A stretch of DNA of 64,000 nucleotides from Psococerastis gibbosa (GCA_963971405.1 OZ020491.1:11960855-12024854), one strand, 5' to 3'; numbered from the stretch's first letter, positions 46,193 to 56,720 are shown. A program made the numbers and translations. Notes: a model not told the origin generated them from the sequence alone.

Positions 46193-46913
46193 GCTTTCCA
46201 ATTTATACGTAGTATAAGGAAAGCTTTGTGATGGTCGACATTTTCGACTTGGAGATTTCAACGGAACAAACGTTTTGAAGGGAACCCAGAAAAGTGTTTT
46301 TTACGAAATGTCTGTCTGTCGCTCTGTCTGTCTGTATGTATGTCTGTCTGTCTGTATGTATGTCCGTCTGTCTGTCTGTCTGTCTGTTCATCGATTTCCG
46401 GGCAAATTACTCTGTCGATTTTGATGAAATTTGGCATGTAGGTTTACAAAAATCATACCTTGGGACCATTCTTTATTCTCAAAAAACAAAAAAAAAACGT
46501 ATAAAAAAATTATTTCTCCAAAACGGCTCCAACGATTTCTTTTAAATTCACATATGTTGTAGTCGTTATTAATATTGACAAAATGCGGGGGGTTGATTGC
46601 CCCTTGATAGTTTGCTTCTGGGGTAAAATAAAAATAAAAATAACTACATTTTAATGAAAAATAATTTTTCTGCGAAACCTTTCTATCGATGATTTCTACC
46701 TTCAGGCATGTTTTAGGTGTTAAATTGAGTAACGAAACCGGACAGGTTGCTTTCCCAAAAAACTATTTGGTTTTGTGCAAAAAATTATTTTTTGAAAAAA
46801 TGATAGAAAATTCGCGCTCAAATGCATTGAGTGTCCTGCCATTATTGCTGTGTGATAATGTGTTGGTCTGACCTATCTAGAATTTATCTCACCTCCAGTG
46901 ACGTCAGGTGGAC
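46193..46913 (-). mobile_element. TTTCC-family element, copy 5, with (CTGT)n expansion
   Basis: It begins with the gctttccaatttatacgtag hairpin in reverse orientation and extends to cagtgacgtcaggtggacaa, where the far end is lost. Between 46308 and 46386 the short ACAGACA tract seen in other copies has grown into a long (CTGT/ATGT)n microsatellite. The far edge abuts a piece of another dispersed repeat. Confidence 0.87.
46308..46386 (+). repeat. (CTGT)n microsatellite
   Basis: Interrupted ctgt/atgt units fill about 80 bp inside the TTTCC element at 46.2 kb, at the place where other copies have a few ACAG units. Confidence 0.9.
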
Positions 46914-47204
46914 AATTTTGTTCTATTTGTCCTGATGTTTTGGACAGCTCTACGATTCATATTTCATGAGATATTTTATGTTTACACATAAGGTTTTTCC
47001 CCCTCCAATTATTTCATAAGACAACTCCTTCAGTTCAAGTGTATCATGGCAAGCCTACAGTTCCATATAGGAGAGATGGGGCAATCGCCATTGGGCTAGC
47101 AAAAGATTTCTTGGCCATTTCCAACGCTGGCGTGAAGCCGACCGCACAAAGTGAAGGGTTTCCCCTAGACACGCCAGATCATTGAAATCTTCTGAATTAA
47201 TAAT

Positions 47205-47285
47205 AATAATTTCTTTATTATACTTAGTTCCCCTAGCGGAGTTAGGGCCTTCGGCACTTTCTTACACTCAACTAGAGGGCTAGCT
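47205..47285 (-). mobile_element. SINE-A 3' fragment
   Basis: The text tttctttattatacttagtt cccctagcggagttagggcc and cttacactcaactaga matches, in reverse, the 3' part of the SINE-A family (gccctaactccgct). The head is absent. Confidence 0.6.
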
Positions 47286-47408
47286 AAAAAGGGTTACATA
47301 TTAGTAGTAAAAATTATTACAAACCTGACGATTTACCATGAAAAAGACGTCGGAAATCGTGACTACGAGAATCGTCCGTGTGTACCGGGCATTAGGCGGC
47401 TATTCCAT

Positions 47409-47563
47409 CTGTCAATAATCTGTCAGTCATTTGTGCATCAATAATAAGTCTCTATCATATTATAACTTAATTTATAATAGATAAGTTAAGTATCTACATA
47501 ATAGTCTCCTTAAAACAAACAATCTCATCAATTATTGATGCACAAATGACGGATTATTGACAG
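47409..47563. mobile_element. MITE-like inverted repeat
   Basis: The ends ctgtcaataatctgtcagtc atttgtgcatcaataat and attattgatgcacaaatgac ggattattgacag are nearly exact complements over about 33 bp around a 90-bp A/T-rich middle. No clear target duplication is seen. Confidence 0.75.
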
Positions 47564-47905
47564 ACTTAACTAACTTTTCGGGTAAGCACTAAAGCGCTAT
47601 CATGTTCATTACTCATCATTGTTATTTCCTTTTGACAGTTGGTATTTTTTGATGTGCATTAATGCATATTTAGGGACATAATGACTTATATATATATATT
47701 TAAGTAATAGAAATCATTATCGAATGACGTGAGCAACTGCTTTTCATGTGTGTAAAATGCGATTTTAATGATTTGTTAATGTATACCTCTAAGCAGCCTA
47801 CCTGCAAGTATGCATGTTTAATACTGGTTCTTGTCGTGAAATGAATGAATTGATTTTTTGTTAAAATCTCTGTTCTTTTTTAATGGATGGGTGGGCCTCA
47901 TAGGC

Positions 47906-48003
47906 TCTATTGTAGTAAAATTATGGACACAAGAATTTTAAAATTGGCGGAATTATTTTTAACTAAATGCATTGTAGAAAAGTCCATAATCTTACTATAA
48001 TAC
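47906..48003. mobile_element. Small MITE-like inverted repeat
   Basis: The ends tattgtagtaaaattatgga c and gtccataatcttactataat a pair over 21 bp with a few mismatches, about 98 bp apart overall. It may be a small Tc1/mariner-type MITE but TA flanks cannot be proved. Confidence 0.6.
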
Positions 48004-48939
48004 TTACTCGCATTTACGATCTAATCCTAAAATTATAATTCCTTACATTTTCCCTGGAGGTATGTGAGACTATTTCTTTTTATCTCGAGTGTCCGTGGAG
48101 AGAGGAGAATCGCAAGTTGAGAGTGGAGTTAAGAACCAGAGGAAAAGGAAGATTCCGGTGCATATCATCCTTGGTCCTATGCCTTCCTCTTCAGCTGTTG
48201 GTACGTTCGAGCGTACTATATGCTATGCCAATTCCATTAATTTCATTGACCATCCTAAGCGACGCGGCCACACCTAATAATTGTTGACTTTCAGTGAGTT
48301 GCATTCAAAATGTATTCCTAAAGATTGAAGGAAATAGGATTTTAATCAAGCTTGGCTTGTGTGAGTTGAACTGATTTGAGGACATACGTATGTGGAAACA
48401 CACGCGCCTGTTTAAAATTCTGAACCGGGCGCTTTTGAGAACAATGGGCCATATCGTATATACGACGACGAGTATTTACACAAGTGACGCTCTCAACTGA
48501 TATGTTACGTACATATTACACGTGTTTTACGAAATGTTGGCTTTATGGCGCCAGATAGTGTAGGAATACAGGGCACAGTTGTGCGTCTTTTATTGTCATG
48601 TGACTATGTTACTATTACATTTACAAAGCTGCTCATCAATGGTGCAATCGTTGGCTGTGTACAGCAAACAAGCTTATGCTACAAAGAGTCCCCAAAACAG
48701 TCGAGTCAAAACCACGTTGCCAACGATGTATGTAGGACTCCCCAAGATTGACTTTTTATTTGAAAATTCTTAGATAAATTCCCAAAATCACCAAAAGATA
48801 GGTCGACCCCGACTTTGTCATAACTTTTTATCGCCTCTAAAAATTCCTTATAAACACCAAAATAAAATGGGTGGACGGATTGCGTGATGTACCCTGTACA
48901 TCAAAATAACCAATAATCGTCTTATTCGAAACGCACTTC

Positions 48940-50292
48940 TGAGTAGGTTAACTGTGTTATTTGAAGCTAGCGCTGCGATCGATGGTGATTTAACCGCCAC
49001 AGTATTTCTTTATGTCGGTTGATTTGAAACAAGCGTTTAGAATTTTGTAATATTTACATTTATTTTTATTATGTCACAATCAATTACCAAATACTTAAAA
49101 TTAGAATAACCTGAATGAACAAAAAATATACGCATACGTGGCACTGGAATAGGCTTTCTTTAAAAACTGCCATGAACGTCCTGACCTACCACGTGGTTTA
49201 CTCCGTTAAATTTTTCGATTTAGCATAATATCTCACCCCGAGGTCCACTCCCGATTGTGTGTTAACTTGGATAACATTAGGGGTCTTCACAGTGTTCGTA
49301 TTATGGAGTTATACCTAGTTAAGTGTGTTATATCAAGCTAAATTAACACACCGATAACCAGCTAACCAGCGTGCTATCCTAAACCCACTTCAAAGTTGTT
49401 AATGTGTTATTTACCTTGCTATAGCTCAGGTTTGACCGCCGCTATATTTGTTTTTGTCGATTGATTTGAGACACGCGTTTAAAATTTTGTAGTATTTAAA
49501 TTTATTTGTATAATCTATTATCACAAGCAATTACCGTAAATACTTAAAATTATAATAGCCAAAATGAACAAAAAATATAAACAAATGTGGCACTAGAATA
49601 GAGTTCTGCCACTTTCTTTAAACCCGTGGCCACGAACGTCTGACTACTACCACGTTGTTTACTCTGTCGATGTAGCATGGATCACTCTCGAGGTCCACTC
49701 ACGATTGTGTGTTAACTTGGATAACACTTCTAACTTGATAACTGGATAACACCGAGATTGTAGGGGTCTTCACAGTGTCGGTGTTATCGAGTTAGATGTG
49801 GTATCCAAGTTAACACACAATCGTGAGTGGACCTCGGGGGGTGAAGCTATATCGAAAATATTTAACAGAGTAAACAACGTAGCAGAAATCCACCTCCCAA
49901 TATAATACGCATGATTTTGTGATATTTTAAAGAAATTAAGAAAATAGAGAGCAGATACATACCTCAATTGCCGTAAGCTTCCCCAGAAGCACGGAGACAA
50001 CTTCTTTGCCCCATCTTTTATTGGCGACTTTCCTGACATTATAAATACAATTAAATTTAGTGTTTAAAACGCGTTATTCAAATCAATTCATAAACAATAA
50101 TAGCGGTGGTTAAACCTGAACCCACTATCGATCGCAGCGCTAAAATAACACAGTTAACCAACTCAGAAGTACGTTTAGGATAACACGCCGGTTAGCTTGG
50201 TTATCGGGTTCCACGAGTCTTAACTTAGCTTCATATAACACACTTAACTAGATATGGTATAACTCGATAACACCAACACTGTGAAGACCCCT
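48940..50292. repeat. Complex of direct and inverted repeats of about 400-500 bp
   Basis: Two direct units (about 48940-49345 and 49375-49775) share ttttgtaatatttacattta..., aatgaacaaaaaatata and gaggtccactcacgattgtg tgttaacttggataaca. A third part (49780-50292) runs in reverse, ending aacactgtgaagacccct. The string aggggtcttcacagtgt occurs at 49279 and 49762, and its complement closes the block at 50292, so elements of about 1.0 and 0.53 kb with AGGGGTCTTCACAGTGT ends can be drawn. Motifs like ttaacttggataacac recur many times. The superfamily is unknown. Confidence 0.72.
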
Positions 50293-50833
50293 TGTGAAGA
50301 ATCTCTACCGTCTATATTTATCGTTAAATTTGATTTCATACATAATTATATTTGTATGCGTTTCCTCTCCTCCGGCTGTTTATTAATGTCATCGGTCGAT
50401 CTTAGTCTATTCTCTATTATGGTAGATTCTATGTGAAATTATGAATAATAGAGCTACCGCCCCATGTTGTGTTCAGTGTTCTCTTCCCAGTCTAATGCAA
50501 TGGAAAATGGGAAGTTTATCATTATTCAAATGAGAATATATATTTTCACATGATTTGTGCCAACTCTCTCTGATCCGGTATGAGAATATTTTGTGGTTGC
50601 TAAGATGTTGTGGGTCATTTAAACAATGGACGGTAACCTCCACACTAGTGCATACTCAATTAACACCCATTAAAAACTTAGTTAGCATGTTAAGGAGGTA
50701 ATGTGCGCTTGTTACTGTCAGAACTTCTAAACATAAACTAATGCCGCCGTGGCTGCAACGCGTGCTCTGATTCGTCAAAAGAAGACATGGCAAGCCGTAG
50801 CACTGGTTGGTCAAATATGACGTAGTATAGGTG

Positions 50834-51211
50834 CAAGGCCGTAACCAGGTATTTTTTTTTGGGGGGGGGGGTTCAGAAATTTCAATGGATATAGTCCACG
50901 CAAAAAAGAGAGAAAAGTATGGACGTGGAATGTTTTGCTCCTGTGCAGCACTGTTAAAATATTTCTTGCACAATTTTTGTTATGCCTTGTATCCAATGCA
51001 ACAAGGTAACACAAAATGGTGCAAGGAATATTTTGATATTGTTGCACAGGATCAAAACATTCCATGTCCATACTTTTCTCATTTTGCCTGGACTATATTA
51101 CATAGTAGTTTTTATTTTTCCTCTCAAAATCCGATTTTATCTAGTGTCAAGCCATTTCATTTCGGGGGGGGGGGGTTGAACCCCCATGAACCCCTCCTGG
51201 CTACGGCCTTG
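50834..51211. mobile_element. hAT-like MITE with G-run ends
   Basis: The 378-bp element begins CAAGGCCGTAACCAGG and ends CCTGGCTACGGCCTTG, a 16-bp inverted repeat with one mismatch. A T-run plus G-run lies inside the left end, and a G-run lies inside the right end. Flanks gtataggt and gtatgggg may be a decayed 8-bp duplication. Inside, a caaaacattccatgtc segment on one side pairs with a related segment on the other. Confidence 0.82.
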
Positions 51212-51227
51212 AGTATGGGGCACCAGA

Positions 51228-51456
51228 TGGACCCTCAAAACGTGCATTTCCGTTGAAATTTCGAAATCGAGAACTTCGATCATCACAACGCTTTCAATGC
51301 CAAATGCCATGCTTCGGAGGGCTAGGAAAGCAGTCGGTCCCAGGCCTTCTTAGTTGAGCGCAACAGAGAGGGCTTTCCAGCCCTAACTGCGCTATGCAAT
51401 AGAATATAAAGTCAATATTTATTTATTTACTTTCCTTATACTAACGTAGGAAAGCA
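51228..51456 (+). mobile_element. TTTCC-family end split by a SINE
   Basis: The piece ccctcaaaacgtgcatttcc, then gaaatcgagaacttcgatca and tcacaacgctttc, is the right part of a TTTCC element. It is interrupted by a SINE-A fragment (about 51297-51428), after which actttccttatactaacgta and ggaaagc complete the terminal hairpin. The order shows that the SINE came later. Confidence 0.72.
51297..51428 (+). mobile_element. SINE-A, 5'-truncated copy inside a TTTCC element
   Basis: It carries gccatgcttcggagggctag, gaaagcagtcggtcccaggc, agccctaactgcgctatgca and a tail ending aatatttatttattt. It interrupts the terminal hairpin region of a TTTCC element (51228-51456). Confidence 0.75.
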
Positions 51457-51696
51457 ATAATTGCGGCGCGGGGCCTAAGATGAATCATCTGTTATTGATT
51501 CTGTGAAATGGAGCAGGTGATATCGAACAACGTGTCGATCAATCCGCACTTTTGCGGCTCGTCTGTCACAAAGGATTGACAGCGACGCGTGAAATTGTCA
51601 CCTACCGTCCGGCTGTCATTGTTTAAGAGTACTTGTTGAGCTCCCAAAGCTGTTTTTTTTCAGGGTGGCATTTGCTTCAATTGAGACAATCAGACA

Positions 51697-51717
51697 CCCC
51701 CCCCCCCCCCCCCCCCG
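51697..51717 (+). repeat. C homopolymer run
   Basis: About 20 C in a row with no recognised MITE end beside it. It may be a remnant of a G/C-run MITE. Confidence 0.8.
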
Positions 51718-51775
51718 CCAGACTTTTTCGAGCATAGAGCCATAAATGAGTAGTAGAAGTTTTTTTTTTAAATAA

Positions 51776-51942
51776 AAGGTTAAATCGCAAACAATTTGAA
51801 TGTATCCGATTAACCTCTTCAATCGCCTCACTAAGTCACCTGATGGTTACTTGTGTCGAGTTACGACACGTCTCCGACCGCAAGGGGTGTAGACACTCGC
51901 ACAAGTACTAGCACGCTACCACCTTGCCACCGAAGAAGTAGA
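51776..51942 (-). mobile_element. SINE-B-like repeat
   Basis: In reverse orientation it covers ttaaatcgcaaacaatttga, cgattaacctcttcaatcgc, gagttacgacacgtctccga and acgctaccaccttgccaccg aag. Length and both ends match the other full copies. Confidence 0.78.
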
Positions 51943-52103
51943 AGAATACTCCTCTACATTTTGAATTATAGTAGATGGTGGAGCGTTGTGACGCAAACAA
52001 ACTGCGAGTATTGGAAAGAAAGATACAAGGAGGATCTATGGACCCCTATGCGAAGACGGAGAGTGGCGTATAAGAAACAGAAATTGAAGCAATACTCAAC
52101 GGA

Positions 52104-52106
<3 letters not shown>

Positions 52107-52133
<27 letters not shown>
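52107..52133 (+). repeat. (GAAA)n microsatellite
   Basis: About six gaaa units. No surrounding element is recognised. Confidence 0.9.
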
Positions 52134-52134
<1 letters not shown>

Positions 52135-52139
52135 ATTGT

Positions 52140-53330
52140 CTTTATTTTCCATGTGGGCGAATTTTGGGTCTTTCGGCCCACTCTTACAATTAACCCACAA
52201 TATTTTTACATAAATATTCCAATTGCATTATAAAATTAAATAAATAAAATAAATATAAAAAACGGTAAAATAATGATGTCTGGTTTATAAGAAATCGTAC
52301 TGGCGCAGTCAAATAATATTATTGTATCGTAGTGGCGTTTCTCTGTGTTACTGGGATGTTTTTGAATTTGTGAAAATTTTAGGTGACTGATTTTTTTAGT
52401 TTTATATTTTATTTTATTTTTCAGTTAAATATGTAATACTGTAACATAATACAACATCTATTATAAGTTAATTGTATGAGTAAGAAGAAAGAATAAGCCC
52501 ATGTGGAAAATAAATACAATTTTCATTATTTCTTTCGTTGCTGATTTATGTGAGTAGGCTATCTTATTTGAAAGTCTCATTATCTAAAAGTGAATATTGG
52601 GCTGAACAGTTATAAGTTCGATTCCTGAAAAAAACAATATACCTGTGCACATAAATTAAATGTACAACTTTAAACCGTCGTTTTATGTTAAGACTAGTCA
52701 CTTGAGCATGTTGCTGACCATAAAAATAGTGCATACATCAGGTATTTATGGGTACAAGTGCTAAATAACCTGACGTAGCTATATTTCTTGAAAATGTAAA
52801 AGCCAGGAAACTAGTAGATGTGTGCCGTAGCAAATGACAGAGCCACGCAAGGTTATAAAGTGCATTATGTCATAAAGTCATAAATTTTCATCCATTGTTA
52901 AGTTTTGTTCCGATAATTTGATAAGCCATATTATTGCGTGAATTGTTAATGAGGCGCCTCTTTTATGGGAAACAAATGTGAGCCTTTCAAAGCGTCGCGT
53001 CGAGCGCTGGCGCTTAGAGTTAATCAACTTTTAAACAACTTTCTTGCAATTAATATCTATAGAGTTCTATATCATGAGAGAAGAATGGAGAACAAGCGGC
53101 TGCAATCGAGCCCCTACACATCCATATGATTTGCTTGCGGATATAGAAAGTCCGCCATATTTTGGCCTCTAAATTTTTTTTGGCCTATAAATACGGCCTT
53201 GGATATTTCACTACTTACTACAGGATCGCAGCCCCCCCCCTTCCCTGGAAAAAATTCCGGTTACATGAATGAATGATTATATTGGATACAGTAATACAAT
53301 ATACAATTATAACTAAACGAAAAACACTTA
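52140..53330. other. No recognised feature
   Basis: A/T-rich sequence with a C-run near 53231. No open frame, terminal repeat or family match is recognised. Confidence 0.5.
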
Positions 53331-53331
53331 A

Positions 53332-53721
53332 GGCGCCCATTCCACCGACCGGCTAGGGCTATTTACAAAAACGGTGACGTGGTAGCAGACAGCATTCAAG
53401 ACTAAGGTGGCGTTTCCACCGATCTCGCATTGCAGAATGCTAATGACATTGACGGAAATTAGAATTTTTCTTTTTATAGAAATCGATTAAAATGTTTGTA
53501 CTTAACATATCCCATGACGCCATTTTTTAATTTTAGTTTGTTTGTGATTTTACTGTATGATCATTGATCAATTTTAACTATGGCATAGAGTAAAATAAAC
53601 ATTTCCGTCAATTCTGCAATGCGAGGTCGGTGGAAACCCCGCCTAAGTCAGAAGTCTTGAATGTCTGCTACCACGTCACCGTTTTTGTAAATAGCCCTAG
53701 CCGGTCGGTGGAATGGGCGCC
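53332..53721. mobile_element. Harbinger-like composite MITE, copy 7
   Basis: Ends GGCGCCCATTCCACCGACC and GGTCGGTGGAATGGGCGCC are flanked by TAA on both sides (53329-53331, 53722-53724). The inner unit is present in the orientation of the 21.35-kb copy. It lies about 300 bp before the mariner. Confidence 0.9.
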
Positions 53722-54030
53722 TAAAATGTAACATTTAACTTAGATAACAAACAACAACAATATAAAAATATTTGCCTGATATATGGCATAGAGTACGCTT
53801 ATTTCGAATGCGCCACAAGCATGGAGGCTACATTCCCTTCTTTGCCGCACTCTTTGCAAAGCCGCTATTACTAACAGACTCGCCTGCGTCGTGGTAACCT
53901 TTGCGGTCCGCAAAATTGAACAAGACAAATTAGAGATCTCGAAACGAGAAGGGGGCAATAATAAGGGAACTAATTGACTGACGAAATGGGGCACAGGCGG
54001 ACAATAGCACGGCGGGGGGGACAGGTCATA

Positions 54031-55323
54031 CGAGGGCGGATTGAAAAGTCCGTAGAAAATCCGAGGGATGGCGCCACTCGTCAAGGCCAAATATCACCTC
54101 ATTTAGCGAACTGTCTGATCGGAACTCAGTCAAAGTTTGAGCGTTATTCGATCATAATTGACATCACAGTGATTTTTTAAGTTCGGGGAGTTGCAGGTAA
54201 TTGTGAGCAATGGATGAAAAAGAATTTCGAGTCGTTATTAAGCATTATTTTTTAAAGAAGAAGAATGTGCAAGAAACGAAAAAAAGCCTTGATAAACATT
54301 ATGGGGAGTCTGCTCCGTCAATTAAAACTGTTTATAAGTGGTTCTCAAATTTTCGTACTGGGCATATGGGCACAGAAGACGCCGAACGCTCTGGGCGGCC
54401 TTCTGACGTCACTACGGCAGAAACTGTAAAAAAAATCAGTGATTTAGTGCTAGGAGAGCGTCGAATGAAACTGCGAGAGGTAGCTGACATTGTGGGGATC
54501 TCGAGCGAAAGGGTTCACAATATATTACATAATCACCTTAAAATGAGAAAATTGTCAGCAAGATGGGTGCCGCGACTGCTGACAGCTGAACAAAAACACC
54601 GTCGCGCCGAGCTTTGTGCAGAGAATTTAAAGCTGTTTCAACGAGCCCCCAAAGAATTTCTTCGTCGTTTTATAACGGTAGATGAAACTTGGGTTCATTT
54701 TTACACCCCAGAAACGAAGCAGCAGTCTAAGCAGTGGGTAGCCAGTGGAGAACGTGCCCCGAAGAAGGCAAAGACCGTCCAGTCAGCAGGCAAGGTCATG
54801 GCCACCATTTTTTGGGACGCAAGAGGTGTCATTTTCGTAGATTATTTAGAAAAAGGAAAAACGATTACCGGCACCTACTACGCATCCCTTCTTGACCGCC
54901 TTAAAGCAGAAATTCAAACTGTGCGCCCCCATTTAGCAAAAAAGAAAATTCTTTTTCATCATGACAATGCGCCGGCTCATACCGCAGTGTTGGTGACCTC
55001 TAAAATTCAGGAATTAAAGTTCGAACTATTGCGCCACCCTCCTTATTCCCCTGACCTGGCACCGTCCGATTATTTTCTGTTTCCCAATATGAAGAAATGG
55101 CTTGGAGGGAAAAGATTTGGCTCAAATGAGGAAGTAATGCGCGAAACAACCGAATATTTTGCAGGGCTCACGGAAGATTATTTTCTGGGTGGAATAAAAA
55201 AACTTGAGGGAAGATGGACCACCTGCATTGAGCGACAAGGGGACTATGTTGAAAAGTAGTAGTAAGCATTGTTAATACATTGTACCAGTTTAGAGTTTCT
55301 ACGGACTTTTCAATCCACCCTCG
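54031..55323 (+). mobile_element. Full-length mariner transposon
   Basis: The element is 1293 bp and is flanked by the TA dinucleotide expected for mariner insertions (54029-54030 and 55324-55325). The left end reads CGAGGGCGGATTGAAAAG and continues to GTCCGTAGAAA. The right end is its reverse complement over 28 bp with a single mismatch (C/T at position 7). It contains one transposase gene with a 5' leader of about 180 bp and a short 3' end. Terminal repeats, TA flanks and an unbroken gene together suggest a recent arrival compared with the degraded repeats around it. The host position is inside the large osp intron. Confidence 0.95.
54210..55259 (+). CDS. mariner transposase, intact
   Basis: The frame encodes 349 residues, the usual size for mariner transposases, with no stop or frameshift. 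The N-terminal half (about 1-115) carries the two helix-turn-helix DNA-binding segments, with the VYKWFSNFRTG and SGRPSD linker motifs typical of the family. WVPRLL at 119-124 corresponds to the WVPHEL signature. Catalytic aspartates lie in VDETW (D158), HHDNAPAH (D252) and YSPDLAPSDYF (D287). D252 and D287 have 34 residues between them, giving the DD34D triad. The enzyme cuts and joins transposon ends in the nucleus and binds the terminal repeats at 54031 and 55323. The ATG at 54210 gives the expected N-terminus (MDEKEF). The subfamily is not resolved here. Whether it is expressed is unknown. Confidence 0.96.
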   Translation: MDEKEFRVVIKHYFLKKKNVQETKKSLDKHYGESAPSIKTVYKWFSNFRTGHMGTEDAERSGRPSDVTTAETVKKISDLVLGERRMKLREVADIVGISSERVHNILHNHLKMRKLSARWVPRLLTAEQKHRRAELCAENLKLFQRAPKEFLRRFITVDETWVHFYTPETKQQSKQWVASGERAPKKAKTVQSAGKVMATIFWDARGVIFVDYLEKGKTITGTYYASLLDRLKAEIQTVRPHLAKKKILFHHDNAPAHTAVLVTSKIQELKFELLRHPPYSPDLAPSDYFLFPNMKKWLGGKRFGSNEEVMRETTEYFAGLTEDYFLGGIKKLEGRWTTCIERQGDYVEK

Positions 55324-55539
55324 TAGTTAATGAGATAATATCCAGCGGGTCTTGCAACATCGAGGTTACACGGGGGGTCATGGGGGTGTCTTCTTCTACC
55401 ACGCCCCCCTTGTTGGTGTTTACTCCGTGATATGGGGACGGGGCTTTTTTATGGTTTTGCGTGGTTAGGCGCCTTTTGTGCGTCATTATCGCCGAGTATA
55501 GTCTTAATTATTTGGAAGGTATAGATTTTATTACGGTGG

Positions 55540-55651
55540 ACAGACCAAGGCTACGATGCCAGGGCGAGGTAGAAAGGGAACTTAGGGAGCTCGGCGTCAG
55601 TGACTGGCATCGAAGGGCGCAGTACCGTGCGGACTGGTGCGATGTTGTGTA
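55540..55651 (+). pseudogene. LINE C-terminal remnant
   Basis: The segment reads DRPRLRCQGEVERELRELGV, then SDWHRRAQYRADWCDVV and a stop. It follows the GRPRxRWxDxVExDLRxLG...W...AxDRxxWRxIV tail of LINE ORF2 proteins; the usual W of RPRLRW has become C. The non-coding piece after the stop (ctgtagcgctacagg) resembles the region that follows this tail in such elements. It starts about 220 bp after the mariner's right end. Confidence 0.75.
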
Positions 55652-55711
55652 AGGTCCTACATGCGCTGTAGCGCTACAGGGTTTTTTATTCTATTATTTT
55701 TTCTGGACGTA

Positions 55712-55880
55712 TGCCTACTTCGGGGACCAGGTGGTAGCATGCTTGTACTTGTCGAGTCTCTACACACTTTGCGATCGGAGACGTGTCGTAACTCGACACA
55801 AGTACCTATAAGGTTACTTAGTGAGGCGATTGAAGGGGTTTATCGGATGCATTCATTAAATTTTTTGTACACAATTAACC
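55712..55880 (+). mobile_element. SINE-B-like repeat
   Basis: It contains accaggtggtagcatgcttg tacttgtcgagtctctacac, gatcggagacgtgtcgtaac tcgacacaagtac, and agtgaggcgattgaaggggt to cattaaattttttgtac. It is the best plus-strand copy and shows that the family keeps an inner inverted pair (gtacttgtcgag/ctcgacacaagtac). Confidence 0.78.
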
Positions 55881-55904
55881 TAAAAAAAATAATAATAATT
55901 ATCT

Positions 55905-56020
55905 AATAACCAATTTGACCTTCCCCTGCCAACGACCCCATCAATTTTCGGACATTGGTATGGTTTCCGCAAGAATTTTTGGCCGCTAGCAAGCTGGTAC
56001 TCGTCCTCAATGGCAACCTA
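55905..56020 (+). repeat. Family W partial copy
   Basis: It contains ccaacgaccccatcaatttt cggacattgg and ggccgctagcaagctggtac tcgtcctcaa, matching the first half of the 37.3-kb copy. The ccattgacgcaatg end is absent. Confidence 0.6.
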
Positions 56021-56072
56021 GGCGGGCTACACCGCGAGTTCCTACATGAAGCGATGTGTCACATAGTGGTTA

Positions 56073-56369
56073 GGTGGGGTTTCCACCGAGCTCTCATTGC
56101 AGAATGCAAAGACATTTACGTGGTAGTAGATATTCAAGACTTAGGCAGAATTGCAGAATGCAAATGACATTGACGGAAATTTTTGTTTTACTCTATGCCA
56201 TAGTTAAAATTGATCAATGATCATAGAGTAAAATCAGAAACAAACTAAAATTAAAAAAATGGTGTCAATGTTAAGTACAAACATTTTAATAGATTTCTAT
56301 AAAAAGAAAAATTGAAATTTTCGTCAATGTCTTTTCATTCTGCAATGAGACGTCGGTGGAAACCCCGCG
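56073..56369. mobile_element. Harbinger-like MITE, copy 8: the inner unit standing alone
   Basis: It begins GGTGGGGTTTCCACCGAGC and ends GGTGGAAACCCCGCG, flanked by TTA on both sides (56070-56072, 56370-56372). Its termini are those of the inner unit of the composite copies, not the outer GGCGCCC type. It also includes the gacattgacggaaat and gatcaatgatcatagagtaa core. Confidence 0.85.
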
Positions 56370-56674
56370 TTAGTTAATTAATTAATTAATATAGTTGGGG
56401 TTGGTGAGAGAAGATTTTGTTCTTACTCTCCCGAGCTCGGTTAGGAAGTTTCCTTTCTTGCGAGTAAGATGTAGATGTTGGATGTAAAGCAGTGGTGCAG
56501 TAGTAGTTGGATTAAATATGGTAGAAAGACTTGGTATTTTAGTGCACTGCGGGCAGTTGGTTGCAGATGAAGAGCCAGATGAGTGAGAACTTGAAAGTTA
56601 AAAAAAGTGTTAGTTTAAACATAGGTGGCGGACGAGTCGCCAACGAATGAGGAGATTGGCGCCAATATTTAAAT

Positions 56675-56720
56675 TGTGACTAGTGGTAAGGTTGCCGGTT
56701 CGATTCCCGAACTGACCAGA
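56675..56720 (+). other. tRNA-like fragment
   Basis: The text gactagtggtaaggttgccg gttcgattcccgaactgacc contains a TAGTGGTA A-box-like piece and a perfect B box GGTTCGATTCC. They are only about 7 bp apart, far too close for a tRNA, so an internal deletion or chance is likely. It is not a functional tRNA gene. Confidence 0.4.

Noticed and set aside
53740-54090. 116-codon minus-strand frame next to the mariner
   Set aside because: It overlaps the mariner's left end and leader in antisense and matches nothing known.
56675-56720. tRNA gene
   Set aside because: The A-box-like and B-box sequences are too close together for a tRNA.
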